DNA from: a virus
DNA length: 22,276 nt
Virus record (IMG/VR): IMGVR_UViG_3300050124_000005
Coordinates: 1 to 22,276 of that record
Reading direction: 5' to 3' (one strand)
Part shown: piece by piece, positions 6,026 to 12,530 of the stretch
Layout of the letters: each line of letters begins with the position of its first letter
Position numbering within the stretch: position 1 is the first letter of the stretch
The notes under the pieces: model-generated
Told to the model about the DNA's origin: nothing
What the model saw: the letters and a program-made list of their open reading frames with translations, nothing else
The model's database searches: none
Made by a program: the position numbers and the translations under genes

Positions 6026-7762
6026 TTACCTCCTAAAGAGTAATTTTTTATCCATGAAAGTAATCCTGCCAATAACAACAATGTCATTAATTCGATTTGC
6101 AAATTCTGATACGATGTCAGGCGCATCATCATGTTGTGAAAAGTCCTGCCCTGCAAAGTCCATGACCTGCTGAATGAAGTCCGTGTCCTCTGCATTGAAT
6201 ATTATCCTGCCATTGTTTACATCTGCGACACAGCTCGCTATTTTGTCGTCTTTATTTGCCCTTGTGGGTTCATTGACGATGGTTAAATCTCTACCCCTTA
6301 GCAACGGGTCTGCTTCAATAAACTGCTCAAGACGGTTCGCGTCAGAGCCATTGAATGTGTTCTTTTCAATGTAGATACAAGTTATATCTGGATAATCTTT
6401 AAGCAGTTTTATAATATGCTCAATATATTTGTCAAACTCGGTTCTTGCGTCCATCTTTAAGAGCTCGGCCTTGCGAACATATTTGAAGTCGTTGTCAGCA
6501 AGTGAGCCGACAAGAAAAGCAAAACTGTCACTACTCTTGGTTGATGTACTCGCAGGGTCCACGCAGAGCATTGTCTTAACAAAAATATGATTTTCAATAT
6601 CTTCTTTCGGCTTTGACAAATTTGACTTAAACCATTTATCACCAATCTTTGAAGCATCGTTCATCATTTCCTGTTTAAAGGCTTGCGGATTAGTGTAATA
6701 ATCAATTGCCAGATCTAAACAGTCAAACTTATCTTCCCAAATTGTCTTGTACTGCATTTCTGATTCATATTGATAATAAAACTCTTTGGCAGCTGAAACG
6801 CTGTCTTGAAGTTTATCGTTAAAATAAATAAGACGAAATTCTTCCCACAATCCCTCATGAAAATATTCGTCTACATCAAATTCAACTGCTCGTTTTAAAA
6901 CGTGCTTATAATCCTTGTTGGTTAATAATCGAGACATAAAGCAATCTCTATGTAAGATCGTACCGCAAACAATAAACTTTGTTGCTTGCTTAATCTTTAT
7001 CTTTTTACGGTAAACCGCTTTGTCTCCTGCGTACCCCGAATCTTCCATCCAAGTGTTATATTTTTTATCCCGGGCCTCCTGCGTTATAATATCAATTCGC
7101 CCTTGGTAATCGTCTGCAATAATAACGCTTGGGCGGTTGCCATCATATTTTTTACCACGCATGGAGGATGTGGATGATATAGCCTGTATCTTTGTTTTGT
7201 TGGATAATTCAAGTTCTAATTTATTGACCGTAAATTTACTTGTATTTACTAGCTTCCCAAAAGCATCAAGGATATACTTATTTTCCTCAAATGCTTGCCG
7301 TGTTTGTGCAAGAAATTCTGTACTGTCCTGCTCTGTGCGTCCACATACTAATGTATAAGTTGATTTTTTGTAGCAGTGAAGCCACACGGATAACGCAAAG
7401 TCAACTATTGTTGTTTTGGCACAGCCTCGGGGCAGTACAAATTCTTCTTTGTCGAATTCGTCCTTGAGGAACATCCTGTCGAGTTCGTCCCATACTTCTA
7501 AATGCACTGGGGCTAATTCCCTGGCGGCATTATTTTCTTTCGGGATGAACGTATCTTGTAGAAAATATTTGCAGAAAAAAGGGAAGGATATTTCGCCCAT
7601 CTGATAAGCAAGCCCGCGAAAGCCAAATAGATTATTAATATGCTTATATATTAATTGCTCGGTTGCTGTTTCTGATTCTTTTAAACTTGCACCTGCGGAT
7701 ATATATTTCTGATAAACCGCAGCATATAATAATTGGCGGTTTTGTTTGTCCTCTTCGTTCAT
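6026..7762 (-). CDS. terL: Terminase large subunit (578 aa)
   Basis: This is the packaging motor and nuclease. The ATPase domain has a Walker A at residues 111-118 (PRGCAKTT) and a Walker B at 213-218 (VIIADD), with a GRTEQDS adenine-side region near 141 and a CGT coupling-type motif near 266. The C-terminal RNase H-like nuclease domain shows the expected acidic residues in MLCVDPAST (D402), CIYIEKNTF (E466) and HDDAPD (about 545-549). The start has AAGGTGA 5 nt upstream. Length is typical for siphophage terminases. Unusually, terS does not directly precede it: two genes and a long AT-rich gap lie between. Confidence 0.95.
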   Translation of the reverse strand: MNEEDKQNRQLLYAAVYQKYISAGASLKESETATEQLIYKHINNLFGFRGLAYQMGEISFPFFCKYFLQDTFIPKENNAARELAPVHLEVWDELDRMFLKDEFDKEEFVLPRGCAKTTIVDFALSVWLHCYKKSTYTLVCGRTEQDSTEFLAQTRQAFEENKYILDAFGKLVNTSKFTVNKLELELSNKTKIQAISSTSSMRGKKYDGNRPSVIIADDYQGRIDIITQEARDKKYNTWMEDSGYAGDKAVYRKKIKIKQATKFIVCGTILHRDCFMSRLLTNKDYKHVLKRAVEFDVDEYFHEGLWEEFRLIYFNDKLQDSVSAAKEFYYQYESEMQYKTIWEDKFDCLDLAIDYYTNPQAFKQEMMNDASKIGDKWFKSNLSKPKEDIENHIFVKTMLCVDPASTSTKSSDSFAFLVGSLADNDFKYVRKAELLKMDARTEFDKYIEHIIKLLKDYPDITCIYIEKNTFNGSDANRLEQFIEADPLLRGRDLTIVNEPTRANKDDKIASCVADVNNGRIIFNAEDTDFIQQVMDFAGQDFSQHDDAPDIVSEFANRINDIVVIGRITFMDKKLLFRR

Positions 7763-7771
7763 ATTGTCACC

Positions 7772-8062
7772 TTATAGCATAGTTTTAAGCGCTTCCCAGA
7801 GCGCATCGGCGGCATTATCACCTGAACTCTTTTTAATATCATCATGACCATCGTCAATATAAATTTCATATCGTCCTTGACCAAAAACAAGTGATATTAA
7901 AGCATCGGGGTTTAGCTCATCGAGCAAATTAATGACACCCATTGCATCAAATCCCAAAATTTCTTTTGTTTTTATCCCGGTTAATTCTTTAAATCTCTTA
8001 AGTTGAACACTGGTTAATTCTAAAATTTGATTTTGTGTTATTATAAATTTGAGCTTTTTCAT
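7772..8062 (-). CDS. Unknown protein upstream of terL (96 aa)
   Basis: I do not recognise this 96-aa protein. The N-terminal part is basic with short helices (KFIITQNQILELTSVQLKRF, then KELTGIKTKEILGF); the C-terminal part is acidic (YEIYIDDGHDDIKKSSGDN) and ends in a helix with ALWEALKTM. It lies 1 nt after the RepL-like gene and 9 nt before terL, so it is probably co-transcribed with both. The nearest ribosome-binding-like sequence, GGAGAT, is 13 nt from the ATG, which is rather far. It may belong to the same inserted module as the RepL-like gene. Confidence 0.65.
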   Translation of the reverse strand: MKKLKFIITQNQILELTSVQLKRFKELTGIKTKEILGFDAMGVINLLDELNPDALISLVFGQGRYEIYIDDGHDDIKKSSGDNAADALWEALKTML

Positions 8063-8063
8063 A

Positions 8064-8597
8064 TTATTTTAAATCTCCCCAACGTTTTTTAAATGTCTGT
8101 ATGTAGTAATCTGCAAATAATGTTTTGAGCGTTGCGTTTACTTTTGTACCACGCATAACAAGCCACGGATTAATAACAAAAGCTTTGCCGTTTTTGATTA
8201 ATGCAATCGCCAATATGCCTTTATCCCTTAAACTTTTAATTACTCTGTATATAACCGGTTCGGATAAGTTCGATACCTTACATAGGCCGCCAATATCAAC
8301 AGGTTTATTATTCCTATAAGTAACCACGCAACTATCGAAAGCAATATATCCCTGAATAGAAAAAAGAAATATTCTCTCGTTATTGTTTAACGTAGGCATC
8401 AGTTTTGAAAATTCATCTGTATTTATTTTGGTGAAATGTTCGTGACAGATTGAGATTAAATCTTCGCTACCCTGATATTTTTTGTACTCTAAATTCTCAT
8501 AGGCATCCCGACTTGACTTTCTAACAATCCTGTCGCCCTCATACAGTTCAGTAGGCGCGCCGTTTAAGTCAACAACATAACCTCTTATTTCTTGCAA
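8064..8597 (-). CDS. RepL-like winged-helix replication/regulatory protein (177 aa, TTG start)
   Basis: The layout resembles Gram-positive plasmid RepL proteins. An N-terminal strand region has RGYVVDLNGAPTELYEGDRI and VRKSSRDAYE. A helical region is followed by a winged helix-turn-helix at about residues 105-150 (DIGGLCKVSNLSEPVIYRVI, then KSLRDKGILAIALIKNGKAF). It ends in INPWLVMRGTKVNATLKTLF, close to the N-P-x-L-hydrophobic-M-R-G motif at the end of RepL. The start is a TTG with GAGGTGA 5 nt upstream; no ATG is available nearby. A 535-nt AT-rich gap with phased repeats lies just upstream. It could start replication from that site or regulate late genes; the sequence does not decide between them. 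Confidence 0.65.
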   Translation of the reverse strand: MQEIRGYVVDLNGAPTELYEGDRIVRKSSRDAYENLEYKKYQGSEDLISICHEHFTKINTDEFSKLMPTLNNNERIFLFSIQGYIAFDSCVVTYRNNKPVDIGGLCKVSNLSEPVIYRVIKSLRDKGILAIALIKNGKAFVINPWLVMRGTKVNATLKTLFADYYIQTFKKRWGDLK

Positions 8598-8771
8598 TTA
8601 CTTCACCTCACTAAAGTTTTTATCTGTACAGATAAAGTTAAAAGTGCTTGTTTTCTTGATACCTATGCGGTTAATTGATACTTTTTGGCGAATTGGCCAC
8701 TCTGTAATAATAACTCTACTTAAAGGCTTTGAAAATTTTATAAAAATAATTGTTGAGGTGAGTGTGGGCAT
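8598..8771 (-). CDS. Doubtful small ORF before RepL-like gene (57 aa)
   Basis: A 57-aa reading frame ends directly against the TTG start of the RepL-like gene, and its last codons contain that gene's ribosome-binding site, as is usual for neighbouring operon genes. It starts at an ATG with a poor GGGG 9 nt upstream, or at a TTG three codons earlier. The protein begins MPTLTSTIIFIKFSKPLSR and ends with FNFICTDKNFSEVK. No family is recognised. The weak ribosome-binding site and the odd composition leave it uncertain. Confidence 0.25.
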   Translation of the reverse strand: MPTLTSTIIFIKFSKPLSRVIITEWPIRQKVSINRIGIKKTSTFNFICTDKNFSEVK

Positions 8772-8896
8772 ATCTGCCAACCCCGAAAAAGAAGGTCACC
8801 CCCTAACTATACCATTAAAGTCTATTATACAAAATCATAATTTAGGCTAATACACATTGGCTTACCTATGCCATTATATATGCTTATAACAATTAA

Positions 8897-8957
8897 ATGT
8901 ATATATACATGCATAATTACTGCATAAACTATGTATAATCGGCATATATAGTGCATA
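8897..8957. repeat. 14-bp palindrome plus five helically phased GCATA/GTATA repeats
   Basis: A perfect 14-bp palindrome (ATGTATATATACAT, 8897-8910) is followed directly by GCATA at 8911 and 8922, GTATA at 8933, and GCATA at 8942 and 8953. The steps are 11, 11, 9 and 11 nt, close to one DNA turn, so a protein could bind all copies on one face. This resembles iterons of replication origins or a multi-site operator. It lies about 300 nt upstream of the RepL-like gene. Confidence 0.6.
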
Positions 8958-9132
8958 TTTATACAATAGATTTGGTGTTGTTTGAGAGGGTGCACTCGGG
9001 CGAGGCTTAGCCATCTTATCCCCATACATTCGCCCTATATTTTATTTAACTACATATAATGAAGCAATTATTTAAACATTATGTTATGTATAACAATCAT
9101 ATTGTAATCAATATTATTTACAACATTACATA

Positions 9133-9558
9133 TCAATCATCAAAATTAACACTATTATCAATAACTACATTTGTTTTATACGTTTTAAATTCATTCTCTA
9201 ACTCTTGCCTTGATGGTATCTTTGCCATTTCAACAGGCTCTAGTTCTATCCTTGAAACAGTCTTGCCTAATGCTCTATCTACTAAATAAGTCAATACGCT
9301 TGCTTTAGTGCGTGCATCAGTACTATTCATTGCAAGATCATTTAATTGTTCGAGATATCCGTTTGTTCTTGCTACAATAAAATCATTGCCGGATTTAATT
9401 ATTTCTTTACGCCTTGCTTCAAGTTCAGCTATGAATTCAGGGTCTTTCCTCCAGGCGTATAGTGACGGCCTCGATATATTTATATCTTTACAAATATCTG
9501 TTATAAAGTCACCTTTTAATAGTCTTGTTATTGCTTTTTCTTTTTGCTCTGTTAACAT
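9133..9558 (-). CDS. terS: Terminase small subunit (141 aa)
   Basis: The N-terminal helix-turn-helix at about residues 5-45 (KEKAITRLLKGDFITDICKD, then INISRPSLYAWRKDPEFIAE) is the DNA-binding domain of phage small terminases that recognise the packaging start site. A coiled helical oligomerisation region follows (LEARRKEIIKSGNDFIVART, then NSTDARTKASVLTYLVDRAL). The C-terminus is acidic and probably contacts TerL. Length is normal. The ATG overlaps the stop of the 43-aa gene, with GAGG 9 nt upstream. The gene is separated from terL by an AT-rich gap and two genes, which is not the usual order. Confidence 0.85.
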   Translation of the reverse strand: MLTEQKEKAITRLLKGDFITDICKDINISRPSLYAWRKDPEFIAELEARRKEIIKSGNDFIVARTNGYLEQLNDLAMNSTDARTKASVLTYLVDRALGKTVSRIELEPVEMAKIPSRQELENEFKTYKTNVVIDNSVNFDD

Positions 9559-9683
9559 ATAGGTTTTCCTCTTTTCTTACGTTTTTTTCGCCATTCTGCC
9601 CAATAAGCGTCAGCATCCCTACATATCGCATCAAATAGATATTCATTCCAAATTGGTCTATAATTTTGATATTTTTTTACCAT
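9552..9683 (-). CDS. Small basic protein overlapping terS (43 aa)
   Basis: A 43-aa frame ends 7 nt inside terS (ATGTTAA overlap). It encodes an aromatic N-terminal half (MVKKYQNYRPIWNEYLFDAI) and a very basic C-terminus (EWRKKRKKRGKPIC). The Tyr/Trp spacing and basic tail suggest a small nucleic-acid-binding protein; its translation would be coupled to terS. The ribosome-binding site is weak (only AAGTG upstream), which lowers confidence. No family is recognised. Confidence 0.5.
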   Translation of the reverse strand: MVKKYQNYRPIWNEYLFDAICRDADAYWAEWRKKRKKRGKPIC

Positions 9684-9713
9684 ATGTCACACTTCATTTC
9701 GAGCATAGAAATA

Positions 9714-9735
9714 AGCGCCCGATTTCTCGAACGCT
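9714..9735 (-). terminator. Stable hairpin with GAAA tetraloop between regulator and terS
   Basis: On the minus strand AGCGTTCGA pairs with TCGGGCGCT, giving 9 bp with two G-U wobbles, closed by a GAAA tetraloop. TTATTTCTAT follows, a poor U-tract, so termination would be partial. The position, after the late-regulator gene and before terS, fits a boundary between middle and late transcription. Confidence 0.5.
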
Positions 9736-9767
9736 TTTAACAAATACACTATATCACTTATCTGGTA

Positions 9768-10184
9768 TCAATTACTATCAAGTAATATACAATTTATTGA
9801 AATTAATGCTCTGCCATGAAGTTCGCAAACCCATTGATACGAAATATCAAGGTCTACTGCAATCCGCTCCCACGTTTTACCGTTTATGTACCTCAAAACA
9901 AGAACTTGGCGCTGTTTTGCGTTCCCGACTTTTCGTATTGAATCACAAATTTCATGTTTTAACTCAATCAGTTTGTCGATCTCTGAATTAACTTCATTCT
10001 CCATATCCACAATCTTTGCCACTATTTTCTCGGTCTTGTTTTCCTGCGAAGATTGCACCTTGTCAGGATTAAGCGTTGAAGTGGTTTTAGTTGCCAGCTC
10101 CCGCAGCCGCCGGATTTGATCAAGCTTTGAATTAATTTCACGATCTGCATTGCGGTATTGCTGTAAGTATTCTTTAGCGGTCAT
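9768..10184 (-). CDS. ArpU / DUF1492-like late transcription regulator (138 aa)
   Basis: The 138-aa protein has an N-terminal coiled coil (YLQQYRNADREINSKLDQIR and on to about residue 85). It ends in a sigma-70 region-4-like helix-turn-helix at about residues 90-130, with KQRQVLVLRYINGKTWERIA followed by VDLDISYQWVCELHGRAL. This layout is that of ArpU/RinA-like phage proteins, which switch on late (packaging and structural) genes. It sits exactly at the junction before terS. GGGAGGTGA precedes the ATG, and the start overlaps the 28-aa gene by 4 nt (ATGA). Its target promoter cannot be identified by eye. Confidence 0.85.
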   Translation of the reverse strand: MTAKEYLQQYRNADREINSKLDQIRRLRELATKTTSTLNPDKVQSSQENKTEKIVAKIVDMENEVNSEIDKLIELKHEICDSIRKVGNAKQRQVLVLRYINGKTWERIAVDLDISYQWVCELHGRALISINCILLDSN

Positions 10185-10267
10185 CTGTCATTCACCTCCC
10201 ATATTACAAAGTGGTTTTTACATTTTGAGCAATCTGGCGTGCTTGTCCAGATTATATTATTTGTCAT
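10181..10267 (-). CDS. Tiny Cys-knuckle protein (28 aa)
   Basis: A 28-aa frame starts at 10267 with GAGG 7 nt upstream and ends in a 4-nt ATGA overlap with the late regulator gene. The protein carries DCSKCKNH, a C-x-x-C pair followed by His, which could bind a metal, perhaps as a dimer. It may be a real micro-protein or a translated leader that couples ribosomes to the regulator gene, because the regulator's own ribosome-binding site lies inside it. Confidence 0.5.
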   Translation of the reverse strand: MTNNIIWTSTPDCSKCKNHFVIWEVNDR

Positions 10268-10412
10268 TTTGCCTCACAATCGTATTTAAATCTCCACCAT
10301 TCTCAATAGCAATCACCACAGCGTTTAATTTTTTATTGGCTGCGTCAAGATTGCCCTGTTTGGCGTCCTCGTGTGCCTCTTTTATAAGGTCATAAACTGT
10401 TTTACTGCTCAT
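10257..10412 (-). CDS. Small helical protein (51 aa)
   Basis: A 51-aa frame starts at an ATG with GGAGGAGG 6 nt upstream, inside the end of the ASCH gene (11-nt overlap). A longer upstream extension of the frame lacks this ribosome-binding site and is less likely. The protein is one or two amphipathic helices (TVYDLIKEAHEDAKQGNLDA, then AANKKLNAVVIAIENGGDL), similar in look to small TPR-like helical hairpins, but too short to assign. It overlaps the start of the 28-aa gene by 11 nt. Confidence 0.65.
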   Translation of the reverse strand: MSSKTVYDLIKEAHEDAKQGNLDAANKKLNAVVIAIENGGDLNTIVRQNDK

Positions 10413-10788
10413 TTTGTGCCTCCTCCTTTGTATAGCACCAACTTTGAGGGGCTCTATCAAATCCAAACGTTTTTAAATCAATTGGTTTATCATATTTGAC
10501 TGCATCAACAATATGCCATCCGTATGCCTTGCCTTTTCCATAATTAAACAATTCTTTGTCAGTTAAACAACTATAGCCATCATTATAATTTTGATAATTA
10601 CACCAAAATCTATTGACAATAAATTCCCCTGTAACAGCGCCGACACCCTCTTTGGTTTCATAAACAAATACCCTGAACGGTAAGCCTTTATGCGGAATTG
10701 TTTTACGGATTTCAATATCCTTTTCACCGTTAAATATCAATCTGCAATATTTTGGCTTAAGACTTAAAATTATCTCTGCATTAATCAT
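10402..10788 (-). CDS. ASCH-domain protein (128 aa)
   Basis: This 128-aa protein fits the ASCH/PUA-like family common in phages. It begins EIILSLKPKYCRLIFNGEKD, then IEIRKTIPHKG, the usual I-L-S-I-x-P-x-Y-x-x-x-I-x-x-G-x-K-x-x-E-x-R-K pattern. It ends YGWHIVDAVKYDKP ... RAPQSWCYTKEE, as in many phage homologues. ASCH domains bind RNA or modified nucleosides (some, such as YqfB, are amidohydrolases), but the substrate here is unknown. GGAGGTG precedes the ATG, and the gene overlaps rusA by 8 nt. Length is normal for this phage subgroup. Confidence 0.82.
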   Translation of the reverse strand: MINAEIILSLKPKYCRLIFNGEKDIEIRKTIPHKGLPFRVFVYETKEGVGAVTGEFIVNRFWCNYQNYNDGYSCLTDKELFNYGKGKAYGWHIVDAVKYDKPIDLKTFGFDRAPQSWCYTKEEAQNEQ

Positions 10789-11194
10789 TTTGCACCTCCA
10801 AAATTTGTACTCTTACAAGTGGAATTTCTGCATAATATTTGTAAGCGTGTATGCTAACAATTTGCGTGTCGTCATGGTATGCAATCCCATTCAAACTATC
10901 TGCAATAATTTTTATTACGTTATCAATATCAGGCTTTTTTGTTGGTCGTATTGTTTTATTTAACATTTCAAGTGATCTCTTTTTGCTTGTGCTTTTGGGT
11001 ATTGTATAATAAGCACTTATTGACATTTGTACTTCGCCCTCATGCAATTTACCTTGTTCTTGCTGATATGTAAGTTTTATTAATGTTTCGTAATTCACCG
11101 TCTTTTCTGGTGTATACGCAGCCACAAAATTACCGCGCTTTGCAAATCTCGGTCTGCCTTTTCCCATCGGTTCACCCATTACTGTAAAAATCAT
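10781..11194 (-). CDS. rusA: RusA-family Holliday junction resolvase (137 aa)
   Basis: RusA is a dimeric Mg-dependent endonuclease that cuts four-way junctions. It removes branches made by recombination before packaging. The sequence starts FTVMGEPMGKGRPRF, the typical G-x-P-x-x-K-x-R-P-R motif. It carries the catalytic KKPDIDNVIKIIADSLNG block (D89, D91) followed by YHDDTQIV (D108, D109), all in the expected order. GGAGG lies before the ATG, which overlaps the stop of the 55-aa membrane protein (ATGA). Length is normal. Confidence 0.92.
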   Translation of the reverse strand: MIFTVMGEPMGKGRPRFAKRGNFVAAYTPEKTVNYETLIKLTYQQEQGKLHEGEVQMSISAYYTIPKSTSKKRSLEMLNKTIRPTKKPDIDNVIKIIADSLNGIAYHDDTQIVSIHAYKYYAEIPLVRVQILEVQND

Positions 11195-11358
11195 TTTTCC
11201 CTCCTAAATTGTAAAACGTAAATTCCCAAAGCTAATCCAATCCCAGCCGCAACCGCCATGTCATAATTAACAAGTATTACAGAGAGTATAAAAATAGCGG
11301 CGATTAGGATTAAGCAGACGATTGTCAAGAGGTCGAGGATTAAGTTAGGTTTTTTCAT
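11191..11358 (-). CDS. Small two-helix membrane protein (55 aa)
   Basis: A 55-aa frame lies between the 129-aa unknown and rusA. It has GAGG 8 nt before the ATG and a 4-nt ATGA overlap with rusA. The protein has two hydrophobic segments, about residues 10-30 (LLTIVCLILIAAIFILSVIL) and 34-50 (MAVAAGIGLALGIYVLQ), separated by a short NYD turn, and it ends in a basic FRREK tail. It is thus a probable inner-membrane hairpin with both ends cytoplasmic. Small membrane proteins among middle genes can be superinfection-exclusion or holin-like factors, but nothing here decides the role. Confidence 0.7.
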   Translation of the reverse strand: MKKPNLILDLLTIVCLILIAAIFILSVILVNYDMAVAAGIGLALGIYVLQFRREK

Positions 11359-11734
11359 GGGTATTCCTCTTTTCCAGCTCTGCTTCGGCTTCGGCTTTAG
11401 TTAAAAATATGGTTTTGCCAAATGCAGATAGCGGATATTGTGGATATCCTTTTTTATTCATATAATCAGGTGTCAATGGCAATACTTTTATAAGAGTTTG
11501 TTTTCTGCCTATTTTGATTGAAAGTACTTCTGCTTTTATGTATTTATCACGAATACGTGTTAATGGATGGATATAAAATGTTTCCCTATCAATCCAAACC
11601 GCATCCCCCACCTTACACGGCAGCTCCACAACTGTTTTCCCCACACTATCCATCAAATCGGGTAACATATTAAATATTGCGGCATTGTCGCCCATGAGGT
11701 ACGCAGATTGTATTTGTTTTAAGATTTCAAACAT
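11345..11734 (-). CDS. Unknown phage protein with KOW/SH3-like core (129 aa)
   Basis: Start chosen at the ATG with GGTGA 6 nt upstream; a longer frame exists but has no ribosome-binding site. The N-terminus is helical (MFEILKQIQSAYLMGDNAAI). Then VVELPCKVGDAVWI opens a beta-rich core with KAEVLSIKIGRKQTLIKV, and the tail has AFGKTIFLTKAEAEAELEKR. The pattern L-P-C-K-V-G-D-x-V-W and G-K-T-x-F-L-T-x-E-E-A-E-x-x-L is very common in phages of the Bacillota, where the protein has no known function. It overlaps the gene upstream by 8 nt and the membrane-protein gene by 14 nt. Confidence 0.75.
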   Translation of the reverse strand: MFEILKQIQSAYLMGDNAAIFNMLPDLMDSVGKTVVELPCKVGDAVWIDRETFYIHPLTRIRDKYIKAEVLSIKIGRKQTLIKVLPLTPDYMNKKGYPQYPLSAFGKTIFLTKAEAEAELEKRNTHEKT

Positions 11735-12002
11735 TTTTTTCACCGTCCTTTCTGTGCTCCAGCGTCGGGTCGTTTTCAAAGAGCCAGTCCACAAAAGTAT
11801 TTCTAATAAGTTGAATCCGCCCCTCAAAGCTTGCCAATTTACGGTTGCTCAAAGTATTTTCGATAGCGGCTATCAGTTCTTTTTGCACTGCATCATTTTC
11901 TACTTCACGGGCTTCTATTCCTGCAAAGATTTCAGCCGCCGGTCTACTGTCTCCGGCGGGACCTTTATATCGACTGCTATGATTTACAATTCTATCACTC
12001 AC
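11727..12002 (-). CDS. Unknown small protein (91 aa, GTG start)
   Basis: I do not recognise this 91-aa protein. It starts at GTG (MSDRIVNHSSRYKGPAGDSR), overlapping the upstream stop as GTGA. It has an acidic helical middle (IEAREVENDAVQKELIAAIE) and ends FVDWLFENDPTLEHRKDGEK. The first third is polar and probably disordered; the rest looks helical. GGTG lies about 10 nt before the start. It sits in a run of small middle genes of which most are zinc ribbons, but it has no Cys itself. Confidence 0.6.
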   Translation of the reverse strand: MSDRIVNHSSRYKGPAGDSRPAAEIFAGIEAREVENDAVQKELIAAIENTLSNRKLASFEGRIQLIRNTFVDWLFENDPTLEHRKDGEKNV

Positions 12003-12289
12003 TTTTCAACACCGTCCTTTCGTTCGCCGTCCATTTTTGCACCGCACCGTGGGCAATATTTAAAGTTTTTTGGAATCCAAGGAATTCTACAATTGCATTT
12101 AGAACATAGCCCATAATCTCCTTGGCATTTTTGCTTAATCCACTCTGCGTGCACAATATCCACATGATTTCTCACTATCTCGGCGGCGGAATCAAACGCT
12201 ATATAATCCTCGGCATGATTAAAAAACATTTCATTCCGAATTATTTTAAGTCTCTCCGCTATCTCTGCCGGTTGCATTTTATTTGTCAT
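11999..12289 (-). CDS. Zinc-ribbon protein (96 aa)
   Basis: The N-terminal half is helical (MQPAEIAERLKIIRNEMFFN, then AFDSAAEIVRNHVDIVHAEW). The C-terminal half is a zinc ribbon: CSKCNCRIP at about residues 62-70, then FKYCPRCGAKMDG at about 76-88, two C-x-x-C pairs that together would bind one Zn. This phage family is widespread and its function is unknown; nucleic-acid or protein binding is likely. GGAGG lies 6 nt before the ATG and is read as codons of the upstream gene, which it overlaps by 11 nt. Confidence 0.78.
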   Translation of the reverse strand: MTNKMQPAEIAERLKIIRNEMFFNHAEDYIAFDSAAEIVRNHVDIVHAEWIKQKCQGDYGLCSKCNCRIPWIPKNFKYCPRCGAKMDGERKDGVEK

Positions 12290-12530
12290 TGGTGGCCTCC
12301 TTTAGATGTTTATCAAGTATATTTTTTATAGATTCCACTATCGGCAAATGGTCTACTATCTCAAACTTATCTGTTTTGAGGTCATTAGAATAGTAATGGC
12401 TGAATCTAAGGCGTTTACCGTCAAAATAAATTACTTTCGAGCATCTTCCCTCGTTTTGGATATAGACAAAAAATCGCGTGGGATTGTTTTCTCCGGCGTA
12501 ATGATTTCGCACAATATCTCCACATTTCAT
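12279..12530 (-). CDS. Unknown phage protein (83 aa)
   Basis: The protein begins MKCGDIVRNHYAGENNPTRF and continues FVYIQNEGRCSKVIYFDGKR, a beta-rich start with the G-D-I-V-R-N-x-Y-A-G-E-x-N-P pattern. It ends in a charged helix. Small proteins with this start occur widely among phage middle genes, without known function. The ATG lies almost directly after GGGGGAGGA and overlaps the upstream gene by 4 nt. The beta-rich N-terminus suggests an SH3-like barrel. Confidence 0.72.
   Translation of the reverse strand: MKCGDIVRNHYAGENNPTRFFVYIQNEGRCSKVIYFDGKRLRFSHYYSNDLKTDKFEIVDHLPIVESIKNILDKHLKEATNDK

Larger units (their letters stand above)
8598..9132. other. AT-rich intergenic region between terS and RepL-like gene
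   Basis: These 535 nt contain no convincing gene apart from a doubtful 57-aa frame at one end. The centre (8860-8970) is very AT-rich, with a 14-bp palindrome and phased GCATA repeats. The stretch 9060-9130 is again AT-rich with several small dyads, such as GTTAT/ATAAC at about 9083-9094. Minus-strand TATAAT-like boxes occur near 8825 and 8876, but no well-spaced -35 box accompanies them. A GC-richer block at 8980-9040 separates the two AT-rich parts. The region may be a replication or control region. Confidence 0.6.

Noticed and set aside
8644-8850. Plus-strand open frame (68 aa) in the AT-rich gap
   Set aside because: No ribosome-binding site, low-information hydrophobic sequence, opposite to all other genes. 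It could only be rescued by conservation in relatives.
8825-9025. Minus-strand open frame (66 aa) over the phased repeats
   Set aside because: Its composition (Tyr, Ile, Met, His, Cys) simply reflects the AT-rich repeats, and the ribosome-binding site is poor.
8860-9130. CRISPR-like or tRNA-like structure in the gap
   Set aside because: The repeats are only 5 bp with 4-6 nt between them, far from CRISPR geometry, and no cloverleaf or CCA end can be drawn.
9653-9991. Plus-strand open frame (112 aa) across the terS-regulator boundary
   Set aside because: It runs antisense to the late regulator and over the hairpin; no ribosome-binding site and no recognisable protein pattern.
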